Shown here: positions 29,601 to 36,133 of the stretch, piece after piece | Layout: the number at the start of each line of letters is the position of its first letter | How positions within the stretch are numbered: the stretch's first letter is position 1 | Assembly (NCBI GenBank): GCA_019448385.1 | Contig: JAGTXO010000041.1 | Coordinates: 62,001-126,000 of the forward strand | DNA length: 64,000 nucleotides | Direction of reading: 5' to 3' | DNA from: Diacronema lutheri | Taxonomy: Eukaryota; Haptophyta; Pavlovophyceae; Pavlovales; Pavlovaceae | The notes under the pieces: model-generated | Databases searched by the model: none | What the model was told of the DNA's origin: nothing | The model's input: only the letters and a program-made list of their open reading frames with translations | Made by a program: the position numbers and the translations under genes

Positions 29601-32600
29601 GACGACGGCGGAGGCGAGGGCGGCGGTGACGGCGGCGGCGCCGGTGGCAGGGGTGGTGGGAAAGGCAGCATGCGCGGCGGAGGCGGCAAGCTGGGCGGCG
29701 GGCTGGGCGGCGGCGGGCTGGGCGGCGGGCTGGGCGGCGGCGGGTTGGGTGGCAGGCTGGGCGGTGGCGGGTTGGGCGGCGGGCTGGGCGGCGGGCTGGG
29801 CGGCGGACGAGGCGGCGGGCTAGATGGCGGTGGGCTTGGCGGCGGGCTTGGCGGCGGGCTCGGCGGCGGGCTCGGCGGCGGGCTGGGTGGTGGACTTGGC
29901 GGCGGGCTTGGCGGCGGGCTTGGCGGCGGGCTGGGCGGTGGGCTCGGCGGCGGGCTCGGTGGCGGGCTGGGCGGTGGGCTGGGAGGTGGACTGGGCGGCG
30001 AGCTAGGCGGCGGGCTTGGCGGCGGGCTGGGCGGCGGGCTGGGCGGCGGGCTGGGCGGCGGGCTGGGTGGCGGGCTCGGCGGCGGGCTGGGCGGCGGCGA
30101 GGGCGGCGGGCTTGGTGGCGGGCTTGGCGGAGGACTTGGCGGAGGGCTAGGCGGCGGAGACGGTGGCGGACTCGGCGGCGGAATGGGCGGCGGGCTGGGG
30201 GGCGGGCTTGGCGGCGGGCTCGGCGGCGGGCTGGGTGGCAGGCTCGGCGGCGGGCTGGGCGGCGAGCTGGGCGGCGGGCTGGGCGGCGGGCTCGGCGGCG
30301 GGCTGGGCGGCGGGCTTGGCGGCGGGCTGGGCGGCGGGCTGGGCGGCGGGCTGGGCGGCGGGCTTGGCGGCGGGCTCGGCGGCAAACTGGGCGGCGGCGA
30401 GGGCGGCGGGCTAGGCGGCGGGCTCGGCGGCGGGCTGGGCGGTGGACTGGGCGGCGGGCTGGGCGGCGGGCTGGGCGGCGGGCTGGGCGGCGGGCTGGGC
30501 GGCGGGCTCGGCGGCAGGCTGGGCGGCGGCGAGGGCGGCGGGCTAGGCGGCGGGCTTGGCGGCGGGCTTGGCGGCGGACTCGGCGGCGGATTCGGCGGTA
30601 AACTCGGCGGCGGGCTTGGCGGCAAGCTCGGTGGCGGGCTAGGCGGCGTACTTGGCGGCGGGCTTGGCGGTGGCGAGGGCGGCGGGCTGGGCGGCGGGCT
30701 GGGCGGCGGGCTGGGCGGCATGCTCGGTGGCGGACTCGGCGGCGGGCTGGGCGGCGGCGAGAGAGGCGGGCTGGGCGGTGGGCTGGGCGGCGGGCTGGGT
30801 GGCGGGCTGGGCGGCGGGCTCGGCGGCGGACTCGGCGGCGGGCTGGGCGGCGGGCTGGGCGGTGGACTGGGCGGCGGGCTGGGCGGCGGGCTGGGCGGCG
30901 GCGAGGGCGGCGGGCTGGGCGGCTGGCTGGGCGGCGGACTCGGTGGCGGGCTGGGCGGCGGGCTTGGCGGCGGCGAGGGAGGCGGACTGGGTGGCGGGCT
31001 GGGCGGCAGGCTCGGCGGCGGGCTTGGTGGCGGACTGGGCGGCGGACTTGGCGGCGGGTTGGGCGGCAAGCTTGGCGGCGGCGAGGGAGGCGGGCTGGGT
31101 GGCGGGCTGGGCGGCGGGCTCGGCGGCGGGCTTGGTGGCAAGCTGGGCGGCGGGCTGGGCGGCGGGCTGGGCGGCGGGCTGGGCGGCGGGCTGGGCGGCG
31201 GGCTGGGCGGCGGGCTCGGCGGCGGCGAGGGAGGCGGGCTGGGTGGCGGGCTGGGCGGCAGGCTCGGCGGCGGGCTTGGTGGCGGCGAGGGCGGCAGGCT
31301 GGGCGGCGGGCTCGGCGGCGGGCTGGGCGGCGGGCTCGGCGGCGGGCTGGGCGGCGGGCTTGGTGGCGGCGAGGGCGGCAGGCTGGGCGGCGGGCTCGGC
31401 GGCGGGCTGGGTGGCGGGCTGGGCGGCGGGCTGGGCGGCGGGCTTGGTGGCGGGCTGGGCGGCGGGCTGGGCGGCGGGCTGGGCGGCGAACTCGGCGGCG
31501 GGCTCGGCGGCGGGCTCGGCGGCGGGCTGGGCGGTGGACTGGGCGGCGGTGAGGGTGGCAAGCTTGGTGGCGGACTCGGCGGCGGGCTGGGTGGCGGGCT
31601 CGGCGGCGGGCTGGGCGGCGGGCTGGGCGGCGGCGAGGGCGGCGGGCTGGGCGGCGGGCTGGGCGGCGGGCTTGGCGGCGGGCTTGGCGGCGGCGAGGGC
31701 GGCGGGCTTGGCGGCGGGCTGGGCGGCAGGCTCGGCGGCGGGCTTGGTGGCGGCGAGGGCGGCGGGCTGGGCGGCGGGCTGGGCGGCGGGCTGGGCGGCG
31801 GGCTGGGCGGCGGGCTGGGCGGCGGGCTGGGCGGCGGACTCGGCGGCGGGCTGGGCGGCGTACTGGGCGGCGGGCTGGGCGGCGGGCTTGGCGGCGGCGA
31901 GGGCGGCGGGCTGGGCGGCGGGCTGGGCGGCGGGCTGGGCGGCGGGCTTGGTGGCGGGCTTGGCGGCGGGCTGGGCGGCGGGCTGGGCGGCGAACTCGGC
32001 GGCGGGCTCGGCGGCGGGCTCGGCGGCGGGCTGGGCGGTGGACTGGGCGGCGGTGAGGGTGGCAAGCTTGGTGGCGGACTTGGCGGCGGGCTGGGTGGCG
32101 GGCTGGGCGGCGGGCTGGGCGGCGGGCTGGGCGGCCGCGAGGGCGGCGGGCTGGGCGGCGGGCTGGGCGGCGGACTCGGCGGCGGGCTGGGCGGCGTACT
32201 GGGCGGCGGGCTGGGCGGCGGGCTTGGCGGCGGCGAGGGTGGCGGGCTGGGCGGCGGGCTGGGCGGCGGGCTGGGCGGCGGCGAGGGCGGCGGGCTGGGC
32301 GGCGGGCTGGGCGGCGGGCTGGGCGGCGGGCTGGGCGGCGGGCTGGGCGGCGGGCTGGGTGGCGGCGAGGGCGGCGGGCTGGGCGGCGGGCTGGGCGGCG
32401 GGCTCGGCGGCGGGCTTGGCGGCGGGCTTGGCGGCGGCGAGGGCGGCGGGCTCGGTGGCGGGCTGGGCGGCAGGCTCGGCGGCGGGCTTGGTGGCGGCGA
32501 GGGCGGCAGGCTCGGCGGCGGGCTTGGTGGCGGCGAGGGCGGCAGGCTGGGCGGCGGGCTCGGCGGCGGGCTGGGCGGCGGGCTTGGCGGCGGGCTGGGT

Positions 32601-35263
32601 GGCGGGCTGGGCGGCGGGGTGGGCGGCGGGCTGGGTGGCGGGCTGGGCGGCGGGCTGGGCGGCGGGCTGGGCGGCGAACTCGGCGGCGGGCTCGGCGGCG
32701 GGCTCGGCGGCGGGCTGGGCGGTGGACTGGGCGGTGGTGAGGGTGGCAAGCTTGGTGGCGGACTTGGCGGCGGGCTGGGTGGCGGGCTGGGCGGCGGGCT
32801 GGGCGGCGGGCTGGGCGGCGGCGAGGGCGGCGGGCTGGGCGGCGGGCTGGGCGGCAAACTAGGCGGCGGGCTTGGCGGCGGGCTTGGCGGCGGCGAGGGC
32901 GGCGGGCTCGGTGGCGGGCTGGGCGGCAGGCTCGGCGGCGGGCTTGGTGGCGGCGAGGGCGGCAGGCTGGGCGGCGGGCTCGGCGGCGGGCTGGGCGGCG
33001 GGCTGGGCGGCGGGCTGGGTGGCGGGCTGGGCGGCGGGGTGGGCGGCGGGCTTGGTGGCGGGCTGGGCGGCGGGCTGGGCGGCGGACTGGGCGGCGAACT
33101 CGGCGGCGGGCTCGGCGGCGGGCTCGGCGGCGGGCTGGGCGGTGGACTGGGCGGCGGTGAGGGTGGCAAGCATGGTGGCGGACTTGGCGGCGGGCTGGGT
33201 GGCGGGCTGGGCGGCGGGCTGGGCGGCGGGCTGGGCGGCGGCGAGGGCGGCGGACTCGGCGGCGGGCTGGGCGGCGAGCTGGGCGGCGGGCTCGGCGGCG
33301 GGCTTGGCGGCGGCGAGGGCGGCGGGCTGGGCGGCGGGCTGGGCGGCGGGCTGGGCGGCGGGCTGGGCGGCGGACTCGGCGGCGGGCTGGGCGGCGGGCT
33401 GGGCGGCGGGCTGGGCGGCGGGCTCGGCGGCGGGCTGGGCGGCGGGCTGGGCGGCGGGCTTGGCGGCGGGCTTGGCGGCGGCGAGGGCGGCGGGCTCGGT
33501 CGCGGGCTGGGCGGCAGGCTCGGCGGCGGGCTTGGTGGCGGGCTGGGCGGCGGGCTGGGCGGCGGGCTAGGTGGCGAGTATGGCGGCGGGCTGGGCGGCG
33601 GGATGGGCGGCGGGCTGGGCGGCGGGCTTGGCGGCGGGCTCGGCGGCGGGCTCGGCGGCGGGCTTGGTGGCGGCGAGGGCGGCAGGCTGGGCGGCGGGCT
33701 CGGCGGCGGGCTGGGCGGCGGGCTTGGCGGCGGGCTGGGCGGCGGGCTTGGTGGCGGCGAGGGCGGCAGGCTGGGCGGTGGGCTGGGCGGCGGGCTGGGC
33801 GGCGTGCTTGGTGGCGGGCTGGGCGGTGGGCTGGGCGGCGGACTTGGCGGCGGGCTTGGCGGCCGGCTGGGCGGCGGGCTGGGCGGCGGCGAGGGCGGCG
33901 AGCTGGGCGGCGGGCTGGGCGGCGGGCTGGGCGGCGGCGAGGGCGGCGGGCTGGGCGGCGGGTTGGGCGGCGGGCTGGGCGGCGGGCTTGGCGGCGGCGA
34001 GGGCGGCGGGCTCGGTGGCGGGCTGGGCGGCAGGCTCGGCGGCGGGCTTGGTGGCGGGCTGGGCGGTGGACTCGGCGGCGGTCTCGGCGGCAAGCTCGGT
34101 GGCGGACTTGGCGGCGGGCTGGGCGGCGGCGAGGGCGGCGGCGAGGGCGGCGGACTGGGCGGCGGGCTGGGCGGCGAGCTTGGCGGCGGACTGGGCGGCG
34201 GGCTCGGCGGCGGGCTGGGCGGCGGGCTTGGCGGCGGTCTGGGCGGCGACGAGGGCGGCGGGCTGGGCGGCGGGCTGGGCGGCGGGCTTGGCGGCGGGCT
34301 CGGCGGCGGGCTGGGCGACGGGCTGGGTGGCGGACTGGGCGGCGGGCTGGGCGGCGGGCTGGGCGGCGGGCTGGGCGGCGGGATGGGCGGCGGGATGGGC
34401 GGCGGACTTGGCGGCGGGCTGGGCGGCGGGCTGGGCGGTGGGCTGGGCGGCGGGCTGGGCGGCGTGCTTGGTGGCGGGCTTGGCGGTGGGCTGGGCGGTG
34501 GGCTGGGCGGCGGACTTGGCGGCGGGCTGGGCGGCGGGCTGGGTGGCGGGCTGGGCGGCGGGCGGGGCGGAGGCGAGGGCGGCGGCGAGGGCGGCGGGCT
34601 GGGCGGCGGGCTGGGCTGCGGGCTGGGCGGCGGGCTGGGCGGCGGGCTTGGCGGCGGACTCGGCGGCGGGCTGGGCGGCGGGCTGGGCGGCGGGCTGGGC
34701 GGTGGACTGGGCGGCGGTGAGGGTGGCAAGCTTGGTGGCGGACTTGGCGGCGGGCTGGGTGGCGGGCTGGGCGGCGGACTGGGCGGCGGGCTTGGCGGCG
34801 AATTTGGTGGCGGACCTGGCGGCGGGCTGGGTGGCGGACTCGGCGGCGGGCTCGGCGGCGGGCTGGGCGGCGGTCTAGGTGGTGGGCTCGGCGGCGGGCT
34901 GGGTGGCGGAGGCGGCGGTGGGCTGGGCGGCGGGCTGGGCGGTGGCTGAGGTGGCGGTGACGGCGGATGTGAGGGCGATGTGCTCGGCGGCGGGCTGGGC
35001 GGCGGGCTCGGCGGCGGGCTCGGCGGCGGGCTGGGTGGCGGGCTCGGCGGCGGGCTGGGTGGCGGGCTCGGCGGCGGGCTGTGCGGTGGGCTCGGCAGCG
35101 GCATGAGCTGCTGGCTGGGTGGTGGGCTGGATTTCGGGCTGGGCGGCGGGTTGAGCGTGCTTTGCGGCGGCGCCATGGGCTGCGGCTGTGCCGCTACCGT
35201 CGAGCAAAGCGCGACGACGCAGGCGAGCGCCATGGCGCGGCATGGCGCTCCCCGCGGGGCCAT
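17591..35263 (-). CDS. Giant polycystin-1-like REJ/GPS membrane protein with huge Ser-Pro repeat ectodomain
   Basis: Exons 35263-19632, 19511-17819 and 17719-17591 (introns 120 and 99 bp, both GTGCGC...CAG) encode about 5,817 residues. A signal peptide (MALACVVALC from Met11) leads into about 1,870 residues of SPPP repeats (DNA 29524-35150). Next comes a short globular part with a GCTDAAAFNY motif and a second Pro-rich stretch (28873-29085). Twelve copies of an approximately 100-residue domain ending LCYxF lie at 25220-28870, then about five IPT/TIG domains (23760-25210), a REJ region with NRPPYGGQL (21640-23330), GAIN-like sequence, an EGF-like module (20560-20640) and a GPS site with FWDEALGVW and CTHLTSFG (20405-20550). 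Membrane segments lie near 20228-20299, 19790-19850, 19632-19735, 17824-17965 and 17674-17716; an IQ motif is near 20070 and two EF hands at 18091-18240. No PLAT domain or full channel is seen. Role in adhesion or mechanosensing is inferred. Confidence 0.85.
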   Translation of the reverse strand: MAPRGAPCRAMALACVVALCSTVAAQPQPMAPPQSTLNPPPSPKSSPPPSQQLMPLPSPPHSPPPSPPPSPPPSPPPSPPPSPPPSPPPSPPPSTSPSHPPSPPPQPPPSPPPSPPPPPPPSPPPSPPPRPPPSPPPSPPPSPPPSPPPGPPPNSPPSPPPSPPPSPPPSPPPSPPPSLPPSPPPSPPPSPPPSPPPSPPPSPPPSPPPSPPPSPQPSPPPSPPPSPPPSPPPRPPPSPPPSPPPSPPPSPPPSPPPSPPPSPPPSTPPSPPPSPPPSPPPSPPPSPPPIPPPIPPPSPPPSPPPSPPPSPPPSPSPSPPPSPPPSPPPSPPPSPPPSSPPRPPPSPPPSPPPSPPPSPPPSSPPSPPPSPPPSPPPSPPPSPPPSPPPSLPPRPPPSPPPSPPPSPPPSLPPSPPPSPPPSPPPSPPPSPPPNPPPSPPPSPPPSPPPSPPPSSPPSPPPSPPPSRPPSPPPSPPPSPPPSPPPSTPPSPPPSPPPSLPPSPPPSPPPSPPPSPPPSPPPSPPPSLPPSPPPSPPPSPPPSPPPSPPPSPPPIPPPSPPPYSPPSPPPSPPPSPPPSPPPSLPPSPRPSPPPSPPPSPPPSPPPSPPPSPPPSPPPSPPPSPPPSPPPSPPPSPPPSPPPSPPPSPPPSPPPSPPPSPPPSSPPSPPPSPPPSPPPSPPPSPPPSPPPSPPPSPPPCLPPSPPPSPPPSPPPSPPPSPPPSSPPSPPPSPPPSPPPSPPPTPPPSPPPSPPPSPPPSPPPSPPPSLPPSPPPSPPPSLPPSPPPSPPPSPPPSPPPSPPPSLPPSPPPSPPPSPPPSPPPSPPPSPPPSPPPSPPPSLPPSPPPSPPPSPPPSPPPSPPPSSPPSPPPSPPPSPPPSPPPTPPPSPPPSPPPSPPPSPPPSPPPSLPPSPPPSPPPSLPPSPPPSPPPSLPPSPPPSPPPSPPPSPPPSPPPSPPPSPPPSPPPSPPPSPPPSPPPSPPPSPPPSPPPSPPPSPPPSPPPSPPPSPPPSPPPSPPPSPPPSTPPSPPPSPPPSPPPSPPPSRPPSPPPSPPPSPPPSPPPSPPPSLPPSPPPSPPPSPPPSPPPSPPPSSPPSPPPSPPPSPPPSPPPSPPPSPPPSPPPSPPPSPPPSPPPSTPPSPPPSPPPSPPPSPPPSPPPSPPPSPPPSPPPSPPPSPPPSLPPSPPPSPPPSPPPSPPPSPPPSPPPSPPPSPPPSPPPSPPPSPPPSPPPSPPPSLPPSPPPSPPPSPPPSPPPSPPPSSPPSPPPSPPPSPPPSPPPSPPPSPPPSPPPSPPPSLPPSPPPSPPPSPPPSPPPSPPPSPPPSLPPSPPPSPPPSLPPSPPPSPPPSPPPSPPPSPPPSPPPSPPPSPPPSPPPSLPPSPPPSPPPSPPPSPPPSPPPSLPPNPPPSPPPSPPPSPPPSLPPSPPPSPPPSPPPSPPPSPPPSPPPSQPPSPPPSPPPSPPPSPPPSPPPSPPPSPPPSPPPSPPPSPPPSPPPSPPPSPPLSPPPSPPPSPPPSMPPSPPPSPPPSPPPSPPPSPPPSTPPSPPPSLPPSPPPSLPPNPPPSPPPSPPPSPPPSPPPSPPPSLPPSPPPSPPPSPPPSPPPSPPPSPPPSPPPSPPPSPPPSPPPSLPPSPPPSPPPSPPPSPPPSPPPSPPPSPPPSPPPSPPPSSPPSPPPSLPPSPPPSPPPSPPPSPPPIPPPSPPPSPPPSPPPSPPPSPPPSPPPSPPPSPPPSPPPSPPPSPPPSPPPSPPPSPPPSSPPSPPPSPPPSPPPSPPPSPPPSPPPSPPPSPPPSPPPSPPPSPPPSPPPSPPPSPPPSSPPPRPPPSPPPSPPPNPPPPSLPPNPPPPSPPPSPPPPSPPPSLPPPPRMLPFPPPLPPAPPPSPPPSPPPSSPPPSPPPSPPPPLSPPSPPPSPPPSPPGRVVHVLFAFEASAPSLTAPQLGALFATIVRLTGAQQDGVRLTQVAARELAARRALQEASASAPPSPPADPAVLVVASVYQPDTAGTLSDVLAVLVSARAELEGAVQLQLVHSPREILPGCTDAAAFNYESGALFGGAELCAFVNSPSPPPSAPPPPPSPPPPRPPPPLLPPPPNPPPPRPPPPPSPSPPASPPPLSPPSPPPPPRPPPPSPPPPKRENATVVTAVVGVAELVDVGAQLRGLTEGSELFWAAHLDVLDGTCDGAAPRAELGGLQLLDAGGRALFTASLAGYGYRLCCRRLADNAFALDAQLLLDVFEVASLSGRSYASRGVPTDIRFSGTGVSTGDAAKWLRAGGEDCATPADDALGGEQLLSGARATFAFEQLAPGLVLCYAFAGEPYRLYANLTLDVLGLGEPPIGAPALDGAGDVALRAVAGVAARLQLNGVGLSVADSAKWVRADAANCAAAADVALGGEQRPLAADMAMLFAMQAGARGLRLCYRLRTEPFALYSAWVADALAVSSPVRTIALAGFAQRVTFAGVGVRAGDRARWVRAGAAGCAESAAAEAVVSEGGVAIFTFATPALGMALCYRFGNESDAPFAPFGAVRADALGVTSPSRPSAAVVGAAEVLALDGVGLEASDLAFWAARGADCATASADGAYGGLLNVSASLSIAFTIQLPAPAGLVLCYRFARRGGAFAQVLDVSLVALATYLVSGPALTTAVAGVRAPIALQGLGLGVGATDSAAWLAPNASLPEADALRALQAACTAGEIDAALGGEVRIAQGGAVGLFAPTAPTPAGLARLCYKFSGKPRALWPAVQLRVLGISSPARSVAVRDAPKLLTLRGVGLATGDRAQWLPASAGACNDALAEVRAGLGGVQPVTVGADGLARARFLFERTSASAGIAGLQLCYAFGDRPFAPFAGVRLSVFGLSGPIASTLVASVPETIAFVGHGVGAGDTAAWVDAAAADCADAAAFGVPVGADGTARFAFDEGALGLRLCYAFAGEPFALHANLTLDVLQVREPLDSLALARAAAAEEIAFAGVGVRAGDVARWVAVDAAGGASCAQAGDAGAVGFVGPAAQLSANMTAAFAFDSAVRDARLCYRHAGAEEAFVLYTAIRLVVAEVQGPARTVAVAGTREPLVFSGVGLASGDSALWVVSAAECTDVAGGPIALAAFGGLLAVGAASAAPFRPTARQLGLSLCYRFRTKPYAHYPAITLDVLGLVALVTPNAPVGSVGESMEVGFDGVGVANGDRAYWAPRGTTSCAAVPPLAMLGGLQTVTSARASFEMRRGAGGIGYALCYAFGAEPFVAYPALSIDVLEVTGPLASVAVRAEPFALTFTGVGVGAGDEAVWVGGSAPEAAAACAAASAGSTVGGGARAVVQAGGGASFSIGEVSAGLRLCYRFARAGSAVAFRLVDSVSLSATLPSDPFASATITRLVPTGAALGRATSVTVFGSGFGAQAIAKVAILRCALGSGERVPVVSVSVGQIVCALPALLTVGAMPLSLVAEELSDVTGLPREPIVVSNDFAVYDSALIFASAIAPAGVPQGAAGALVTVRGGGLVDYGALAVRFKLASGDRDVSATMPDQGGGEVVCAAPVVSPNEQSPQAVPIEVALDGQAFVPTGLALTFYTAAVRTGVPLGAPLGAQSALTLTGSGFVDLPGGPSCVYAAADGSAVISVGAAFVSASSVVCSAPGAATASDGAYTVSLSLNRLDLVPAFFESASFYLYDARLITVAALSPPGGPVTGGTALTLTGTGFRALGAGQLCCSFGRACRCDAPATLLAPVGGATRARCVTPARASGRAGAVGVELTLSGGLDGSFSSSGRTFYYYRQPTVTAISPPEGSADGGTITTIVGSGFERLAGAAGVADGASVAALRALLRVRFGPVVAGPPVSVSDTLIVQEAAWGAEGPVRVTVALNGVQFAPADGASAPLFTLRGLHSPEIVLAAFSPQATQLLVHFDPQPTDRARMFGAQPCARVLDDATVARLRGSSASAPICFWRSDTLLLAQLNALTALRPGDTIGVRPGALGPANLASSCTAALCAASSARIDIDEACGAASCAQPVAALSGPRQISNCPRSTLRLDASASFAAGIALPSYAWRVDPGRSDDAPALNARLRALDGPGAALLEIDLSVGSSFVFLLQVTSFLGVRSDVLEWAVTRNGLAAPSLEIDGPSELVARPSATLLLQGRAELASCWTLDDATILFAWELLATEDAVAGSGDAARAPVPVLGETSLPALSLPPLTLSVGVVYTFQLSARMAADPTATLSTAAARVSVAAQPLVPRIAGGDRTVSSRAPFEIDASASFDPNELDDASSSVDSGLVFSWALARVTDELVGSAEPIALPTGVDGSARALALGAGSLPADLYVASLTLSKPSSQFGLAPASAAVRVRVVPADVPSILIEPLTAIKLNPTWSRPVDALRIVTSLDARAEADAAAGLVQWSYAWRAFTAVGGSDGQGALARVDASLDLADDAAVTVTGASGPNLVLRSGVLTASALYVFELTVSGAGQSATASVEVVVNRPPYGGQLVVAPLSGGVALHTLFHMSASAWTDDTEDLPLLYLFDARLPGAPFAQPLRERQLSSNTRTYLPAGEIELGVTVSDFYGAAASEARVVQVDAPAHVDCETVRGALDAASTAVLIGNAGRANQLLAAIAALGGNTTNCSAGDGGSAALLGRRLQANGTSADAGVVERMLLVSASAASSSASTPISRKQSASVLFTILDAGLASGGGAGLSGGAQAAGLGQLASLVNASREDGVDEATAASVIGALDAALGSAASGLNEAEAASVADGATGAAKGLAASLLSGTASGEGSSALGAGVNVSAARATVAQIAASNVGAPGTTGGVSLPAAILNGQPAGVVDDGVDVVLYAFERNVLGEPTAQAAGAGAPPTADGGAVRLGPLQTAVFTVALLPAGDASELDISGLSQPLLVSIPLAPQPPNEAQPGAAGDCREYNFCSGRGACVQGACACAPRFSGANCALVPQCRFWDEALGVWSMRGCRTVAPPSGAEDGLLWCACTHLTSFGGVTVPSSLAEAQADAEAVRVNTFSGEQFVAAITDFDFDENPYVYSLVLALAAANCASMLAFCARDRYERRQVAKRREARARALLKEVGSASDELKVRIDTLAEQDKARAERAVIAVQRHVRGALARRRSHAQLGVGVGGSGGSAAPRRLKARTEQTLAWLRRQVITAVESEHTVLGLWFGDADGVHRAELCQTFWCLVMLGLVIECMLYQPTSGSASVGVDEQAPRPLVSINVVQLLIVAAITSALCIPAVVLFKLVFTLGCARRAQRARPRWRLHAEGRARACADTHCAHAPCGAGARHSYGRNVPVVARFFSAIDVDGQEDAVLNELKRREAVRRASLDAGLTDAAARRVSSRARSRAAAKYAAPAAAATAVEPEARRDAALHAKPAPPTASPGAQYARERVVPRATAASAAACIAPASAAPADDSTGACGSPVYVGASGSPTRGFLSSLSASDSPRRQLAGAVRASSRVGANEQALPAAVVRARDETRASFERCEHAAPPGAQGEAAMPASQVGGPPAPSRALPADPPPAPPDPTPPLPPGAAGASAARQQPPPPPKPAPQPRVLQASALPTSPTPRRVSPSIRQAVEGTQLLLPLRGLGDGGVRGVPRMPPPPPPPAGSPPPAPAMRPPQVAAGAAPPPPKPPPPKPPPPEPCAGSDAKPVPSADGVAFVLPAAPPVVPAAQAASGRPFPRSSALLGELRVDAHEHSLSDAVVVRLRAKFRKYDKDDSGRIDASELRELLKEVGFRLTRSRAALLGRALDADGNEQITFKELVLWYDRMVQAACTRMERRQRGWRKWAARLSVALAPPPRVRIAMAWLLMWGVFTGMAFVAVTFSRLIGAEQTRLMLLSWTIAEWQTLVVEVRSPARGARARSASPRARGRRLSRSRASRARPQEPLIIAISAIIPFIMDRLTSNAYAAEVVNSLWSSTIGACISS
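25220..28870 (-). repeat. Twelve tandem copies of a novel ~100-residue extracellular domain
   Basis: Within the giant gene each copy has the pattern GVGxxxGDxAxWV...C...GG...F.F...GLxLCYxF...PFxLY...V. Two conserved Cys per copy (W-x-C region and LCY) suggest one disulfide. Copies diverge enough to be ancient, unlike the nearly uniform SPPP tract. I do not recognise a named family. Confidence 0.7.
29524..35150 (-). repeat. 12-bp coding repeat, roughly 470 units, encoding (Ser-Pro-Pro-Pro)n
   Basis: The + strand is a monotonous GGCGGGCTGGGC-type array. On the minus strand nearly every unit encodes SPPP, with scattered substitutions (L, T, R, N, I, S, Y at single positions). Blocks of several units recur as higher-order repeats, for example the GAGGGTGGCAAGCTTGGTGG block near 31550, 32050, 32740 and 34720 (with a variant at 33160). 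SPPP arrays are typical O-glycosylated rods of the pherophorin/extensin class. Confidence 0.95.
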
Positions 35264-36133
35264 AAAACCGTCAAGCCAGGTTTTGCGGTTTCCTTCTAAT
35301 GAGGTTGAGTAACGTGATATGAACGTTTCAATAAAGGCTGCCCTGAGCCTTCCAGTTCACGACGTCGACTGCACACGGGGGTACACATGGCGTCGGAATG
35401 CAACGGCCGCCCACAAGTCCTCGAGAACCTCGCACACACAGTCCGGGCCAGGACGCACGCGGGCCCGTGGATTTCGCCATACGTGCAGCACATGGCAGCG
35501 CGCGCCCCCGCTCGACATGCCCAGACCGCGCATATCTTTGAGCCCCGTGCCGCTGACGCGCCGAGCGCCGCGCCGCGTGCGCGCACGTGCTCTACGGCGG
35601 ACGAGGACAAGGCGTTTATCACGGAGTTGCCAAGCCAGCAGGCAAGCGCGCACGATCAGCTCCTCGCCGAATGGGAGACCTGGGTCCAAATGCAGCTCGA
35701 CGATCTTGTGCTCGCGCGCAGCGGCGGTTGGCGCGTCATGTCCACGACGGCACGTCAGTCACAGCCGTCGCGCGAGTGGGCAGCCGTCGGGCCTTTGGCG
35801 CCGCGCGACGAGGAACGCGCGCCGTCGCGAGCCGGCGCGAACCGCGGCACTGTGAGTGTAGCTCCCGGCCGGGGCAGCGGTGCCGGCTGCGAATCCGGCC
35901 GGAGGCGACTGCATTGGGGGACTGCCAGTGCAGTCGCTCGTCACCCTCCCTAGGCTAGGGGAGAATATCCGCGTTGCCACGCTCTGTGCGTCTTTGTGTT
36001 GGCACTGAGCGTTGGGCTTGGGCTCTTGGCTCTTGCGGTTTGCGGTTCGCGCCATTGCAGTTTGGGGTTCGCGCCATTTTCTTTTTTGAGACGGTCGCCC
36101 GTCAAACGCCGTCGGCGGGCAGCGTCCGTGGCA
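35264..36133. other. Intergenic between giant gene and DnaJ-type gene
   Basis: Holds divergent promoters. A frame at 35387-35953 (188 codons, MASECNGRPQVLENLAHTVR...) is partly coding-like to about 35725 but has no recognised domain and I do not call it a gene with confidence. A structured noncoding segment lies at 35868-35937. A 19-bp near-identical direct repeat occurs at 36038-36056 and 36060-36078. Confidence 0.45.
35868..35937. ncRNA. Possible structured RNA or hairpin pair
   Basis: Two adjacent stem-loops are visible. The first pairs CCGGCCGG-type arms around 35868-35902. The second pairs 35905-35917 with 35925-35937 (13 bp, one G-T pair, 7-nt loop). No known RNA family is recognised; a T-arm-like GCGAATCC is present but no complete tRNA can be drawn. 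Confidence 0.25.

Noticed and set aside
29136-34949. 1,937-codon + strand frame of (Leu-Gly-Gly-Gly) and other WAAG-type frames in the same interval
   Set aside because: These are antisense shadows of the SPPP array; a 12-bp stop-free unit leaves several frames open. The minus frame has the signal peptide, flanking domains and conserved introns.
35850-35925. tRNA gene suggested by a T-arm-like GCGAATCC
   Set aside because: No acceptor stem or anticodon arm can be paired around it.
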